A stretch of DNA of 64,000 bases from the NCBI GenBank assembly GCA_963556495.2, contig OY747723.1, positions 17,194,501 through 17,258,500 of the forward strand, read 5' to 3'. Positions 22,350 to 34,990 of the stretch are shown one piece after another; the stretch's first letter is position 1; each line of letters begins with the position of its first letter. Under the pieces are notes generated by a model. It did no database searches. It was not told the origin of the DNA and saw only the letters and a list, made by a program, of their open reading frames with translations. The position numbers and the translations under genes were made by a program. This DNA is from Valencia hispanica. Taxonomy: Eukaryota; Chordata; Actinopteri; Cyprinodontiformes; Valenciidae.

Positions 22350-22948
22350 TTAGACTCAAAGCTGAAAGCTGTATCTGTTGGGAGAACAAAATGCCATGCA
22401 GTTGAGGCCTCAATCCATCTATCATCCATCCCTTGAGAACAACAGTGCAAGAAACCTGAACTTTTCCACTTAAAGCTGCAGTCCGTAGTATCTGAGGGAG
22501 AGATTTTTTGAATCCCACGTACCAAGGCCCCTCCGATAACACTCCCCCCTCCCCTTCCCTCCCTCCAGCCCTACCGCAGCAGTTGTGCACGCACATCCCC
22601 TGTGGCGACACAGCAAGTCAAAGAAGTAAGCAGCAAGCGCTATTGAACACCACCCGATTGTATTTTTGCTATGGAGATTTCTCTCTCTCAATATAGCGAC
22701 TGTAAACGGGAAGACATGGAGCGGTGTGTGTGTGTGCGCGGCCCCATGTTCACATGTTTGCGTGATCCGCATGCAAGTTGATTGACAGCCAACAATGTGG
22801 AAACTCGAATTCTATTGGCTAAAAAAATCTTGGCACTCTGTGTGAAATGCATAGGGGTTTTTATGGGAGGAAGGTGGGATTAAGAAAAATAACAAGTGTT
22901 GTGGAGCACTAGCCATTTATCATAGTATTGAACCCTACTATCATTTAA

Positions 22949-23684
22949 AAGTGGAACTGAACCCCATAAAAAGGCATAAACCCGCCCCCAGACAACATTT
23001 GAAAAATTCTACCAAGTGGCCAGTGCCAGGAGGCATGGAGGGGCGTGGTCAAGTGTGGAGGATGAGCGGAGGGGGAACTTTGGGGTGTGGTCAGGAGGAC
23101 AGTGATATCTCGCTTAATCGGAGACTGAAACATGGACCGTGACTGAAATGACGTTGGCAGTTTTGCGACTGATCGACGTTCATCTGAGTCAGCGCTGCCA
23201 GAGGGGCAGAGGGAGAGAGGAGGAGTCAGGTCTCTGAGTAGTAATGCTAACATAGGCTAACGTTCAAAATAGTATGTTAGCTATGCTAACTAAGTGCTAA
23301 CGTGATAATAATGGTAACCTTAAAAACGCCACGGAGCGAGTGTGTCTGAGAGATGTGGTGTTTCTCAATGCTAAGGAACCTCACCTTGATCCCGCCCCGG
23401 TTGCCTAGGTGATACGTCATCAGGATATACCTAAACCCATGGGGCGTGTCTGTGAGACCATGCCTGTGGCGTAAATTGTGGAAAAAATGTATCCCTCTCC
23501 ACCAATCACACAATTCAAATGCAGTAGCCACACTTCAACCCTAAGGGCCCAGCACTAAGACTAAGTGTAGAATTAAACATGTTTACACGAAAATGTAAAA
23601 AAAAATCCCAGAAATTGCATTGGTAAAGACCCATTTATACAGTTTAGTAGCAAACAAAAGTTGTTTTGGGGTTTAGTTACTCTT
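22949..23684. mobile_element. TTAA-flanked MITE, 736 bp
   Basis: AAGTGGAACTGAACCCC at the left faces AGAGTAACTAAACCCC (minus strand) at the right, with TTAA at 22945-22948 and 23685-23688. TTAA duplications are made by piggyBac and Kolobok superfamilies. No coding content. Confidence 0.65.
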
Positions 23685-23699
23685 TAAAGATTTAGAAAA

Positions 23700-25120
23700 C
23701 TTTGATACATAAATGTATTATCTGGACTGCAGCCTAAAGGCGAAGACTGATCCCCAACCCAGATGCATCAATCCACCTTTTTTTTTTTGTCTAGATCAAA
23801 GACTTCGACTCTCCTCCCTGCTGCTTCACTTAGTGTAGGCCATGGGCCGAAGATGCCTGCTGAAACACGTGATCCACAAAAGGAAAACAATGATCCCTTG
23901 AGCTTTCCAAATCAGACTCCTTTCTCTCCACTGCTATATTATGGGCCATTCTAGTGGATTTGGTCATTTGAAGGAAGTCCTTTGATTCAACTCAAAATGG
24001 GAACAACCCACATTGACTTGGTACTTTTGAAAACGCCCTGTCAGTGGCAAGGTCTTCCTTGAAAATTTTTTTGTTTTTTTTATCACTGAATTTAGTTTCA
24101 TGGGGGGCTTCAAAGACTCGTACCTCAACCTTGTTTTGAATATTTATCATTTAGGACTTCAGCTGATTTTTGAATTTTTATAAGTCTTAATCTTCACAAT
24201 ACTTTGTTTTTACTTATGTCAATTAAATGTATTTATGCATTTGGCTGGTTATTATATATAACCTTTAAACATTTTTTTAAAATTTTGACTTTCTTTCTTA
24301 ATTGTTTCTTGATTCAAATACATGATTCTTTTCTTGGATATAATCTCCTTAAATTGATAATGCCTTGTATTGAAGTATGAAGTGTTCCATATCATAAACG
24401 CAAATATATTCAAACGTTTTTCAGGTCTATTTTATCTCTAAAACCTGTGCAATATATGGTTTCAACAAAGGTTTTTCACACACACATGCATGACCATCAC
24501 ATTTAGAGTCACCGATTATTCCAAAGTATCATGAATTGGGATAGTAAAGGTAATGTTTGTTGTTTTTATTCGTGAAAAATACCAGCTTCACTATTCTAAT
24601 ACTTTTTTTCTGTGAACATAATTGCCTCTAAAGTGGAATGTGTGTGAGTGTGTGCACAACATTAAGCATCTATTTTCTCCTTAGGATCTGAATAAAATAA
24701 TAGCAGATTAATGGTTTAGCAACAAGAGCTTACCCTGCTCTTTTGCTGCTCACCAGTCTTATCACTTCATAAATGAAGGCAGGTCAGCCTAATCAAACTG
24801 AATTAGGAAGCAAAATTATGATTTGTTTGTTTTAAAATTCTAACAATACATTTCAGGGCTTGTTTCCAAGGTAGCCTTTTTGCGCTCTTCTGATACTTCA
24901 ACTTTATCATAAACTACCAAACAAACCAGTACAATATATTATGTACCACCACCACAATCAGCCATAAGAAAACAATAATAAAATATTTGCTCTAGGCCAG
25001 TGCCAGGTTTTATTTAAATACAGTGTATTAATTTATTAGTAACATGAATCAACAATTGGGGGGAAAAAATACTTTTTTTGTCTCTAAAATACTCTGTGAA
25101 CTGATTTACAAGATACATAA
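23700..25120. other. No supported feature
   Basis: AT-rich anonymous sequence with homopolymer runs. Confidence 0.5.
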
Positions 25121-25124
25121 GGCA

Positions 25125-25385
25125 AGACAAGTTTATTTGAATTCCCCATTTCAGCAGCAAGGCAATTCAAAGTGCATTACATGAAAACATAAAACAATAA
25201 TACATTGCAGTGGTATAATAAAGGAAAATAATAGTACAGACTAATTCAATACCGTTCCAGTTATTAATCAAAGGCAAATATGAACAAATGGTGTTTCACC
25301 CTGGATTTAAAAGAGGTTCAGTGTTTCAGCAGTTTTCTGGAAGTTTGTTCCAGATTACAGGAGCGTAAACGCTGATGCTTTACCA
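25125..25385 (-). repeat. L2-type LINE 3' end fragment
   Basis: Shares ordered blocks with 59330-59600: 'gcaaggcaattc', 'ggtgttt...tttaaa.g..ttcagtgtttc', 'tctggaagtttg.tccagatta' and 'ggagc.ta'. It is a 5'-truncated insertion containing only the 3' UTR and end of ORF2. Confidence 0.6.
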
Positions 25386-25961
25386 TTTGAATGATTGTTA
25401 TTCTTAATTACATAGAAAAATAATGCAATTGGACAAAAGTCGGCATTGTTTTCTGTGTTGTTTGTGACCAAGAATAATAAAAATGCCATTTCTATCAAAT
25501 ATGTTTGTAAATCATCTTATCTTTGTGCTAGCATAACGTGTCATTATTATTTTTTCAACCGTCAAGATTTTCTTTTTATAAGAAAAACGGATAGGAGGAC
25601 TTGTATTTAAAAGTTAACCAATTTGCTTAAAATGTATTTATCACATACAGATAAATTAGTATAATTAAAGAAAAAAAAAATGGTCTAACAAAAGTCATGC
25701 ATGTTTTATGTCCTTTGACAAGTACACTATGCTGGTTACTGGTTAGCCCATTTATGAAGAGCAACATAAACTGATCAATAAGACAACCTTATAGAGAGGG
25801 GGATCATTTTAAACAGGTTTTGACTCATTGTATGTTGCTCAGGTCATTTAGGCAGGGCTTATTGGGATGTTTCTGCAGAATCTCAACCAATTTGAGCTTG
25901 TTAACATTATTGCTTTATGTATTGCAATAGTCTTTATTGCAACTGTTTAAAGTGCTCGTGT

Positions 25962-26050
<89 letters not shown>

Positions 26051-26173
26051 ATATATGTATGTGTATATATGTATATGTATATATGTGTATATATATGTGT
26101 ATATGTATATGTATGTATATATGTATGTATATATATGTGTATATGTATATGTATGTATATATGTATGTATATT

Positions 26174-26264
<91 letters not shown>

Positions 26265-26265
26265 A

Positions 26266-26350
<85 letters not shown>

Positions 26351-26408
26351 ATATGTATGTATGTATGTATGTGTGTGTATATGTATGTGTGTATGTGTGT
26401 GTGTGTTT
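25962..26408. repeat. (TA)n microsatellite with TATG/TGTA variants, about 450 bp
   Basis: Three long pure (TA)n blocks are separated by 'tgtatatgtatg' mixtures and end in (TG)n. Open frames of alternating Tyr/Ile and His/Thr on both strands are artefacts of the repeat. Confidence 0.98.
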
Positions 26409-26409
26409 C

Positions 26410-28260
26410 AACATTTATTGCTGAGAAAAATGTAGCTTTAAAAAAACACTTTCATTCACTCTGGATATTGCCATGGTGACTTGGAGGCTGTTTTTGAGTA
26501 TCTAGTCTGGCTTACTAAATTGCTGTCATTTTTATAATATTTTTCATATTATAGTATACACAGTATTTTTGAAATGCCATGTAAAGCACGTTCATCACAT
26601 AGTGAAATGTCAATAATTCGGGTCTGCACTGTACAGATAAAACACAAGATGTTTATTTAAACTCAAAAAAATTCCAGAAGAAAAAAAAGAGTGAGCAATG
26701 TTAATTATTAATGTTTTTGGTGAAAAAAATTATTTTGACTTAAAAACATACAGATAATTTAATTGAAGTGCCATGAATGGATTTCTAAGGGTTTCGAAGT
26801 CATACGTCTCTTACCAAAATAGGTCTTTTACAATGTATAGAAGCTTCTCTAAAGCAGTTTATTACAGCTGCGACCCCTTGTATCATGCATGACAGCTAAA
26901 CTCTCTTTTCTCCCCCAGAAACCAACATGAATGCGACCTAATACTGTGGAAGTATACAAATATAGCAATATCTTTGATAGACTTGCACTCACTGTGCACA
27001 CATTTGGCTTCTTTGGGGGCAAATCCACATATGGGCCTATAATCTGGTCTCAAGGTGTTTGGATTTATCTTTAATTCAGCAGGAGAACCGGTCTGCCAGC
27101 TCCTTGATTGCATAAACCACATTATCCCTCCACATTGCATTCCTAATGAATGTCCACCAGGCAGACCGAAATATGTGCATGTGTGTTTAGCAGCAAAAAG
27201 AGAAGATATGTGAGCACTTACATTTGTATGTGCATGCCCGGCATATGCTGTGCACGTGTTCTGCCATGTCTGTGTGAGGTTCTTGGACACACATCGTCGC
27301 ATTCCCTGGCATGTGTTGAATCTTCATTATGTTTAGCTGCGGGGCACAAAAACAATTTGTATCTTCACAAGGTGATGTAGCCACTAAATGGAATCTTTTG
27401 GTGGGGGCTACGACTTGTCTGCCCTACCTGCTTCTGCCTAGCCTCCCAACGCTAAATGGTTTATCATAACGACAGGATGTTAAATTGCCCTCTGAGTGCG
27501 TTGACTCACACTGCAATGATTTTGTATAGTCGAGACAAGCTCATCAGGGTAGAGTCAGGAAAGGATTTTGTAATCAACTTCTAGTCTGTTTTTGTTCATA
27601 CTTAGAGGTCTTAGATAAAAATACATATAAATCATATAAATACCAGCTTAATGTGAGTTGTACCTCTGAGGTAATTTGGCGGTACATTGAAGGAAAAGGC
27701 AATGCATTAGCAGCTGATGAATGTAATTTTACAGTACAAGACCACCATGCCTTTTAGAAATCTAGTCACTAGAGCTTAGATGTCACATCGCATTTGATGT
27801 GAGTCCCCTCGATATGTTGTGATAGGTCGCCATATTACATGGAATAAAAAGGTATGTCAGTCAAGTGCAAAAGAAATATTTCACAGGGGAGCTCGTATTA
27901 CAAAATGGGACACTCGTGATGTCTACAGTTCAGTGATGTCCTCCTGCTACATGTTATTTCCCAAGATGGAAAAACACTTAAAAATATCCAGTTTGGAAAA
28001 CGTCTCTTAATAAAGTTGTGGTTGTATAAATAGAAAGTCTGCCTCCTCGGACTTCAGAGATGAGCGCCCCTTGAGTCCTGTTGCTCTGATGGATATAAAT
28101 AACCCAAAATTTCCTGCAGCACCGTGAGTATATGAACAAGCTAAGACTTATGTCACTGGCTGAGTAGTTAGTTGGTCGATCGAGGAAAAACAAATGTAGA
28201 GCTCTATTTCAATGCAGCATTAGAAACAGTTTCTAATGTTCAATGACATTACTGTGAGAT
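26410..28260. other. Anonymous sequence
   Basis: No gene or repeat recognised. The 26880-27560 part is less AT-rich than its surroundings and could hold conserved noncoding sequence; this is untested. Confidence 0.4.
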
Positions 28261-28269
28261 AATACTTTT

Positions 28270-28860
28270 TTTTTTTGATTGATCAGTGCAATGGTTGCTT
28301 TACTGAGCTGGTTGGTTGTTTTACTGAATGATTGACTGGCTAGTTGGTTATTTCCTGGTTTATTGACTGACAAACACTGACTTGACAAATTGGCTGCTTG
28401 ATTTATTGACCGCTTTTCAAATTTCAGTCCCCGACAGCAGCTGTCCTCCAACTTAAAGATGTGCCTCTGCTTTATCATACCTGAATTGAACAACTATGTA
28501 AGTAGCAGGACTGTGTAGAATTTGTCTGCATGCTGAGGAGGTAACTAAGCCATCTGATTCAGGTGTGTTAGAATTAGGACTTTCCTTAAAGTTGCAGGAC
28601 AATGGCCCTCGAGTACTGGAGTTTGACACACGTGGTAAATTAGTTAACAACCCAGTTGATTCATTTTAATTGATTGCCTGAGTGATACCTCCTGATTACG
28701 TTATTTTTTTAATTCTGTAAATATAATTTATTATATAATTGCATTAGTCACTGAGTGATTGCCTGACATCATCACTGACCACTTTGTTAATTGGCTGATT
28801 GGTTTGTTGACTGATTATGTAGCTGGTTAGTTGGTAGATTTTACACCATCCTTTCAAGAC
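28270..28860. repeat. Degenerate (TTGA/CTGA/TTGG)n repeat, interrupted
   Basis: Words such as 'gattgactggctagttggtt' and 'ttggctgattggtttgttga' recur at 28270-28420 and 28650-28850. A MITE half (28505-28632) lies between them. Confidence 0.6.
28505..28632. repeat. hAT-like MITE, right half
   Basis: 'atctgattcaggtgtgtt', 'gttgcaggacaatggccctc' and 'gtactggagtttgaca' match the right arm of a common fish MITE. Other copies occur at 34998-36668 and 56212-56345. Confidence 0.6.
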
Positions 28861-29221
28861 AAAACTAGGTTTTCACAGATTGTGATGAAATAACATAAAA
28901 CTGCAACATTTAGTCATGTCAAAGTAAAGCTGTAAACATCCGCTACTAGTCAATATATTTGCATATGAGAAACAGTTTCAATTCAGTGAGACGGTCTGTT
29001 CTTGGCAATAAATACTTAATTGAAGGAGCAGATTAGGACACATGTGAAAGGGCAATTTATGTGCAATTTTTAGGATATTAGAATTTCAAGGGAGGTGTCC
29101 CTCTGTGGACATGAGTTTTAAAGAGATACTTTGAATGTTATTTAACCCTTTTGCTTTTCTATTCCTCCCAAATAGAGCTCCAAATGATGATTTTGCTCAT
29201 CCCTGGGTATAATGATGCCGC

Positions 29222-29226
29222 ACAAC
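29222..29226. repeat. Gypsy target-site duplication, left
   Basis: ACAAC, repeated exactly at 33280-33284. Confidence 0.9.
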
Positions 29227-29545
29227 TGTCAGGAAGTCATCAGCTCCAACTCAGACCAGCCGTGTCTGATGAGCTTCCTGACAATTACTCCACTCTCCCC
29301 TCAGTTTAAAAGACCCTTCCACTCACCTTCACATCGCTCAGTCATCGGTAATCCAATGCCCAGAGCTCCTACTCGTCAAACCAGAAGTCTTCCTCCTACC
29401 AGTCGTTGCCATCCAACCTAACCAGTCTCTCATCAGCTCAGCAGCCTGCTCCACCCTGCGCCTTTAATCCAGGGGGACTCCCATCCGCGTCTGGAGCGTC
29501 AAGCTTCACCCGATCGCCTCTCCCTGTCCACCGGCGATCCTGACA
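29227..29545 (+). repeat. Gypsy 5' LTR
   Basis: 319 bp, TG...CA ends forming an 8-bp perfect inverted repeat. 'cagtttaaaagacc' may serve as a TATA-like box. Confidence 0.97.
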
Positions 29546-29559
29546 GGATGACTGAGCCC

Positions 29560-29695
29560 GGCTAGCCTGATATGGGCCTCAGACAGAGTGTCGATTTTAG
29601 CACTGAGACGATCCACCAGAGCCCGGAGGTGTATCACCTCAGACCGAAGGGCCTCTACCTCCGCTGGAGCGCTCGTTGAGGGCTCAGTCATCCTG
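29560..29695 (-). pseudogene. Inverted fragment of gag N-terminus inside the Gypsy element
   Basis: On the minus strand this reads [20 protein letters not shown] and then HLRALVDRLSAKIDTLSEAH, a plausible coiled-coil gag start. The bases ggATGACTGAGCCC also stand in forward orientation directly after the 5' LTR (29546-29559), and their complement lies at 29681-29694. So the first bases of gag are present forward and the first 50 or so codons are present backward, while the remainder, including any zinc knuckle, is absent. Confidence 0.7.
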
Positions 29696-32600
29696 TCCAG
29701 CTCATTCATCGCAATCCACAGCATACATTCGGCGCTCTGCTCGACACTGGAGCGGCGGAGAATTTCATCTCCACCCAACTAGCCACGAAGCTCCAGATAC
29801 CGCTGGAGACCCTTTGCAGTCCAGTCCCGGTGACTTCCGTCGACGGACACCCCCTGCAGCCCTACCCTGTCCGACATCGTACCATCAAGATCCGCCTGTG
29901 GGTGGGGGATCACACCGAGCTCATCCAGTTCCTCGTCATCGCTTCCTGCTCCGCGGCACTCATCCTGGGCTATCCTTGGTTCCATACACACGATCCGCAC
30001 ATCTCCTGGTCGGCGCAGCGGATACTCAGCTGGGGTCCCGACTGTTCAAAGAGGTGTCTCCGTCCCCCATCGTCAGCCCCGCTCGAGACCATATCGGCGC
30101 CCGCCCTGGAAGATATCCCTCCGCCCTACAAAGACCTGGCGGAGGTCTTCAGTAAAAGCCGAGCTGCCAAGCTACCACCGCATCGATCCTATGATATGGC
30201 TATCAACCTGATGTCAGGGGCGGAGCCTCCACGCACCCGTCAGTTTCCTCTCTCACAAGCGGAATCAGCCCAGATGGAGACTTACATTGCCGAATCTCTA
30301 GACCAAGGATTCATCCGCCCATCCACTTCTCCAGCATCGGCCGGCTTCTTCTTTGTTAAAAAGAAGGAGGGGACGCTGCGTCCCTGCATCGATTACAGAG
30401 GACTAAATCAGGTCACCATAAAGGATCGCCATCCACTCCCCCTGCTGAACACTATTCTGGACTCCCTTTCCCATGCAACCATTTTTACTCGGCTCGACCT
30501 CCGGAATGCCTACAATCTGGTTCGCATTCGAGAAGGGGATGAATGGAAGACGGCGTTCAGCACCCCCTCTGGCCACTGGGAGTACTTGGTGATGCCATTC
30601 GGTCTCTGCAACAGCCCAGCAGTGTTCCAGCGACTGCTCAATGATGTGCTGAGGGACATGCTCGGACGGTGGGTATTCGTATATCTGGATGACATCCTGG
30701 TCTACTCCACCTCTGAGATGGATCACGTCCGACATGTCCGAGCCGTCCTTGAGCGCCTCCTCCAGAATAATCTATTCTGCAAATTGGAGAAGTGCGCTTT
30801 CCACCAGTGCTCCACCACCTTCCTAGGCTACGTCATCTCGGCTGAAGGGGTAGCCATGGATCCCCAGAAGGTGGCAGCAGTGAAGGAATGGCCACTGCCC
30901 CGGACCCTCAGACAGCTCCAGTCCTTCCTTGGCTTTGCAAATTTCTACAGACGGTTCATCCGGAACTACAGCACGATTGTTGCTCCACTCACCAACCTTA
31001 CAAAGTCGACCGACCGGCCACGCTTGTTCAGTCTACCCCCCGAGGCCCGACAAGCGTTCAACCAAGTCATCACGCTGTTCACCTCAGCTCCCATCCTCAT
31101 CCATCCAGACCCAGCCAAGACCTTCACCGTCGAAGTGGATGCCTCAGAGGTTGGGGTCGGGGCAATCTTGTCCCAACGCGGCCCGGACCAGAAGCTACAC
31201 CCTTGCTGCTTCTTCTCTCGTAAGTTCACTCCCACACAGCAGCGCTATGGGGTTGGTGACCGTGAGCTTCTGGCGGTGAAGTGGGCTCTGGAGGAGTGGC
31301 GCCATCTGCTCGTAGGGACGTCCGAGCCATTCCTAATCTGGACAGACCACCAGAACCTCCTCCACATTCGTAATGCCAAGCAGCTAAACCCTCACCAGGC
31401 TCGCTGGGCGCTTCTCTTTGAACACTATAACTTTCACCTCTCCTACCGGCCCGGTTCCAAAAACGGTAAGGCTGACGCCCTCTCCCGTCAGCACTCCCAA
31501 GCCACCGTCCCGATTCAGCCAGATGCCATCATACCCCCCCACCGCATCTTGGCGTCTCTCCAGTGGCCGCTGGAGGACTCCATCCGATCGGCACTGGTTC
31601 AGGAACCAGCACCGCCGGAGACACCACCAAACCGTCTCTACGTCCCAACCAGTTGCCGCCAGGAGGCTCTGCTTTGGGGTCATTCTTCAGCCATAGCCGG
31701 TCATCCAGGCATTGCTAGGACCCTCAAATTCATCCGCCGCGCCCTATGGTGGCCCACTATGGCACAGGACGTCAGCAGCTTCGTCGGCGCTTGCACCACC
31801 TGTGCCAGAGCCAAGTCCACCACCCAACCACGATTGGGACCCCTTCGACCTCTACCTGTTCCAACTCGCCCTTGGTCCCATATCGGGGTGGACTTTGTGA
31901 CGGGACTCCCCACCGCAGATGGCTTGAACACCATCGCCACCTTCGTAGACCGTTTTTCCAAAGCGGTCCACCTCGTTGCACTGCCTGGCCTGCCCACGGC
32001 CAAAGGAACAGCCGAGCTGGTCCTGGAACACGTGGTGCGGTTGCACGGCTTCCCCCAGGACATTGTCTCCGACCGTGGGCCCCAGTTCTCCGCTAAGTTC
32101 TGGAAAGCCTTTTGCCGTCTTATCGGAGCAACTGCCAGCCTCTCGTCCGGCTTTCATCCGGAGACCAACGGCCAAACAGAGAGGGCCAACCAGCAGGTGG
32201 GAAAATACCTCAGATGCTTCGCCTCAACGCAGCCCTCCACCTGGCCGCGTGCGTTGCTGTGGGCTGAGGTATCCCTCAACCTCCAGGTCTCCTCCGCCAC
32301 AGGCATGTCGCCTTTCGAGGTCTGCAACGGCTACCAACCATCCATCTTCTCTCACCAGGAACCAGAGGTAGAGGTACCAGCGGCCCAACAACTTATACGC
32401 CGCGCCAAGGCCATGTGGATCCGTGCTCGGGCCGCCATCAGACGGGCAACCTCCGGTTATGTGGAACAGCACCGCCGTCGCCACCGTTCCGGTCCCACCT
32501 TTCACCCAGGGGACCTGGTCTGGCTCTCCACTCGGCATCTCAAGCTGCCGACTGACTGTCGGAAGTTGACCCCCCGCTTCATCGGCCCGTATCCAGTCCT

Positions 32601-33003
32601 TCGAAGCATCAACCCGGTCACATACCGTCTCCGCCTTCCAGCCTCCCTCAAGGTCCACCCGGTGTTCCACTGCTCCCTCCTCAAACGCCACGTCACCTCG
32701 CCTCTGTCTCCTCCGGCAATCTCCCCACCCCCCCCTCGTTTCATCGACGGTGGTCCGGCCTACACAGTGAGGCGGATTCTGGACTCTCGACCCCGCGGCA
32801 GGGGGTACCAGTATCTGGTGGATTGGCAGGGCTATGGTCCTGAGGAACGCTCCTGGGTGCCGTCCCGGCACGTCCTGGACCCCTCCCTCGTCTCTGACTT
32901 TCACAGCTGTCATCCAGACCGTCCAGGCCCTTCAGGAGCCGGACCTAGAGGGGGGGGCTCTGTCAGGAAGTCATCAGCTCCAACTCAGACCAGCCGTGTC
33001 TGA
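29680..33003 (+). CDS. Gypsy Pol polyprotein: protease, RT, RNase H, integrase, chromodomain
   Basis: The frame is open for about 1107 codons after a TGA at 29677. It has no ATG before the protease, so it depended on gag translation that is now lost; the GTG at 29830 is used here only as residue 1 for numbering. Protease: [12 protein letters not shown] just upstream (29740-29775). [39 protein letters not shown] and YLDD at residues 285-288. RNase H: VDAS, with Asp at about 437, then [14 protein letters not shown]. Integrase: zinc-binding H618...H, CTTC, then catalytic D688 (GVDF), D748 (SDRGP) and E784 (NGQTE), the DD35E spacing. Chromodomain at about 978-1030: [27 protein letters not shown]. 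All key residues are present, so pol itself looks functional. Confidence 0.95.
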   Translation, partial: GLSHPVQLIHRNPQHTFGALLDTGAAENFISTQLATKLQIPLETLCSPVPVTSVDGHPLQPYPVRHRTIKIRLWVGDHTELIQFLVIASCSAALILGYPWFHTHDPHISWSAQRILSWGPDCSKRCLRPPSSAPLETISAPALEDIPPPYKDLAEVFSKSRAAKLPPHRSYDMAINLMSGAEPPRTRQFPLSQAESAQMETYIAESLDQGFIRPSTSPASAGFFFVKKKEGTLRPCIDYRGLNQVTIKDRHPLPLLNTILDSLSHATIFTRLDLRNAYNLVRIREGDEWKTAFSTPSGHWEYLVMPFGLCNSPAVFQRLLNDVLRDMLGRWVFVYLDDILVYSTSEMDHVRHVRAVLERLLQNNLFCKLEKCAFHQCSTTFLGYVISAEGVAMDPQKVAAVKEWPLPRTLRQLQSFLGFANFYRRFIRNYSTIVAPLTNLTKSTDRPRLFSLPPEARQAFNQVITLFTSAPILIHPDPAKTFTVEVDASEVGVGAILSQRGPDQKLHPCCFFSRKFTPTQQRYGVGDRELLAVKWALEEWRHLLVGTSEPFLIWTDHQNLLHIRNAKQLNPHQARWALLFEHYNFHLSYRPGSKNGKADALSRQHSQATVPIQPDAIIPPHRILASLQWPLEDSIRSALVQEPAPPETPPNRLYVPTSCRQEALLWGHSSAIAGHPGIARTLKFIRRALWWPTMAQDVSSFVGACTTCARAKSTTQPRLGPLRPLPVPTRPWSHIGVDFVTGLPTADGLNTIATFVDRFSKAVHLVALPGLPTAKGTAELVLEHVVRLHGFPQDIVSDRGPQFSAKFWKAFCRLIGATASLSSGFHPETNGQTERANQQVGKYLRCFASTQPSTWPRALLWAEVSLNLQVSSATGMSPFEVCNGYQPSIFSHQEPEVEVPAAQQLIRRAKAMWIRARAAIRRATSGYVEQHRRRHRSGPTFHPGDLVWLSTRHLKLPTDCRKLTPRFIGPYPVLRSINPVTYRLRLPASLKVHPVFHCSLLKRHVTSPLSPPAISPPPPRFIDGGPAYTVRRILDSRPRGRGYQYLVDWQGYGPEERSWVPSRHVLDPSLVSDFHSCHPDRPGPSGAGPRGGGSVRKSSAPTQTSRV

Positions 33004-33279
33004 TGAGCTTCCTGACAATTACTCCACTCTCCCCTCAGTTTAAAAGACCCTTCCACTCACCTTCACATCGCTCAGTCATCGGTAATCCAATGCCCAGAGC
33101 TCCTACTCGTCAAACCAGAAGTCTTCCTCCTACCAGTCGTTGCCATCCAACCTAACCAGTCTCTCATCAGCTCAGCAGCCTGCTCCACCCTGCGCCTTTA
33201 ATCCAGGGGGACTCCCATCCGCGTCTGGAGCGTCAAGCTTCACCCGATCGCCTCTCCCTGTCCACCGGCGATCCTGACA
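32961..33279 (+). repeat. Gypsy 3' LTR
   Basis: 319 bp, identical to the 5' LTR in my reading. The pol stop codon (33001-33003) lies inside it. Confidence 0.97.
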
Positions 33280-33284
33280 ACAAC

Positions 33285-34990
33285 ATTCTCAAGAGAAATT
33301 CAACTATCGAGAAGAAGTGTAAGCACGAATTACCAAGTTAGCAATTGCTGGGACCAATATATAATTGTGACTTGAACTTGATCTGGGGAGCCGGTCGACT
33401 AGATTGAACCGAGGAGTGATGTGTGTTTCTTTGATTGATCAAATACCAGATGCACCGTTGCATTCTGGACCATCTGTAGGGATTTAACTGGATAATCCAT
33501 GAGCATGTTTACAGACTTTGTAGCTTGATTCGAGCAACATGCAAGAACAAATGGAAAGCATCAAGTCCCATAGAAAGCCGTAAAACAGAAGTCACTGCTT
33601 TTGCCTAAGTAAACGGGGAAGTCATTTTTAATGTGAGCTGTATATATTTAATTTACTATTATAGAGATAGAAAGCACCAAGCTGCAGGTAATGGTCCACC
33701 ATTTTGGAAATGAACTATGCATACATTACCACGTAGTTACTGATCATCAGCCTTAACCACTTCGACTCTAGCATTTGCTAAATTCTCATTTCATGCTTTC
33801 AAGAACAAGCCCTAATTTCCCCCCAGTCCTCGAACACAGTCACCCTCTGGAGAGACATGTTCAACATTAATGCAATTATTACACAGGCATATGCTGCAGT
33901 TGTTATTTTGGCACTGCGAGGCCGCACGGGCTAATAGGCCTGTCTGTTGCCCAGATGCTCATAAGAAAGGTTTTACCTTTGCATATGTATGTGTATGCAT
34001 TGTGGGGGGAAAAGGGAAAATAAAGTTACTCAACAGGGTAATCTGTTAGCAGCAGGTGTATGTGACCGTATGGTGCTCTTTTTTTGAAGCAATTATAGGT
34101 CATTCCCCCCTTACAAATACATATATACATATTTCAGTGTAATCTCTTTTGTTTGTGACGCAGCTGTGAGTGCTTGAATGTGTTCGCGCTCCGGGAGTGA
34201 GTGGGAGGAGGGTATGTTCTCTGGAAACGAGAGGACTTTCTCTCACATGTATCAGCACATTAGTCGTGTTCTTTCTGTCTCTAAAATGATGACCAAATCG
34301 AGTCCTGTGTCTGTTGCCTAGGCTGCCCAGCTTGTGCATGTTGACAGTAACCTCCCACAGTGCACTCCCGGCCCAAGGTGACGCTTTTACAAACGCACAC
34401 ACACATGCAGACAAAAACCATGCAGGCGCGCAAAAAACTCTCAAACACAAGCCTGAGGTGGCACAGATGACAGCTCAATTTTGAATTAGTCAGCCTGACT
34501 GTGTCCTTGCCGAGACAGGAGAAGGAGGCGGTGTTTGGTGAGCATTGTCAAAAGTGTGTGTGCCTGCGCGTGTGTCATTTAACTTCAGTTGGTAGGAGGT
34601 GCAAAGGAGAAGCAAGACTCCGAGAAAGGCATGGAAAAAAAGTGTGTGAATCGGTGTGTTTTCTTTTTCAGAAGTAGCCAGTGGGTGACAATTAATACAC
34701 TCATTTTGCAGTCTGGGAGTGTTCATGTTGAATAACAAACATCATCATCATCACGAAGCTCAGCTTGACATATTTTGATTTAAACTGTCCATTTTTTTTT
34801 TCTACGCAAAATATGTTGCTGCTACAGGGAGCTTACAGGTGATGGGCAATGCCGTCTGGCTGCCATATGTCACACACATGGTGGAAATACTGTGAGCATG
34901 AGGTGCCAATTGACCAAAAAATTTTTTTAATATCTTTGGTAATAAACATTAAAATGTGTGGTGATCGAGTGAGTCTAGTTTGAGTGCAGT
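33285..34990. other. No supported feature
   Basis: Anonymous AT-rich sequence with short CA-rich stretches near 34380-34440; no repeat family or gene recognised. Confidence 0.5.

Larger units (their letters stand above)
20640..22450 (+). mobile_element. L2-type LINE, degraded, plus strand, split by a MITE
   Basis: ORF1 esterase motifs and an endonuclease motif appear in order on the plus strand. The endonuclease is cut at 21614 by the MITE at 21615-22349; the sequence after 22353 ('agactcaaagctgaaag') plausibly continues it. A short segment at about 21460-21497 ('gaggagcatagaaactgaaa') matches the complementary strand of an L2 3' region (compare 59585), so the copy is also rearranged. Confidence 0.7.
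29227..33279 (+). mobile_element. Gypsy/chromovirus LTR retrotransposon, 4053 bp, gag lost
   Basis: Two 319-bp LTRs (29227-29545 and 32961-33279), each starting TGTCAGGA and ending TCCTGACA, are flanked by the 5-bp duplication ACAAC. I read the two LTRs as identical, implying very recent insertion. A purine tract (agagggggggg, 32948-32957) precedes the 3' LTR. The pol frame is uninterrupted and ends in a chromodomain. Between the 5' LTR and the protease there are only about 185 bp, where a full gag would be expected. No tRNA primer-binding site is recognisable. Base composition (GC-rich) contrasts strongly with the neighbouring AT-rich DNA. Confidence 0.97.

Noticed and set aside
22470..22948. 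A further TTAA element directly left of 22949
   Set aside because: TTAA occurs at both ends but the termini show no inverted repeat.
25937..26479. Long open frames of alternating Tyr/Ile/Val and His/Thr on both strands
   Set aside because: They are translations of the (TA)n/(TG)n microsatellite; no stop can occur in such a repeat in these frames.
30403..32913. Numerous minus-strand and other-frame open frames of 60-229 codons across the Gypsy pol
   Set aside because: Shadows of the GC-rich pol gene; only the main frame carries domain motifs.
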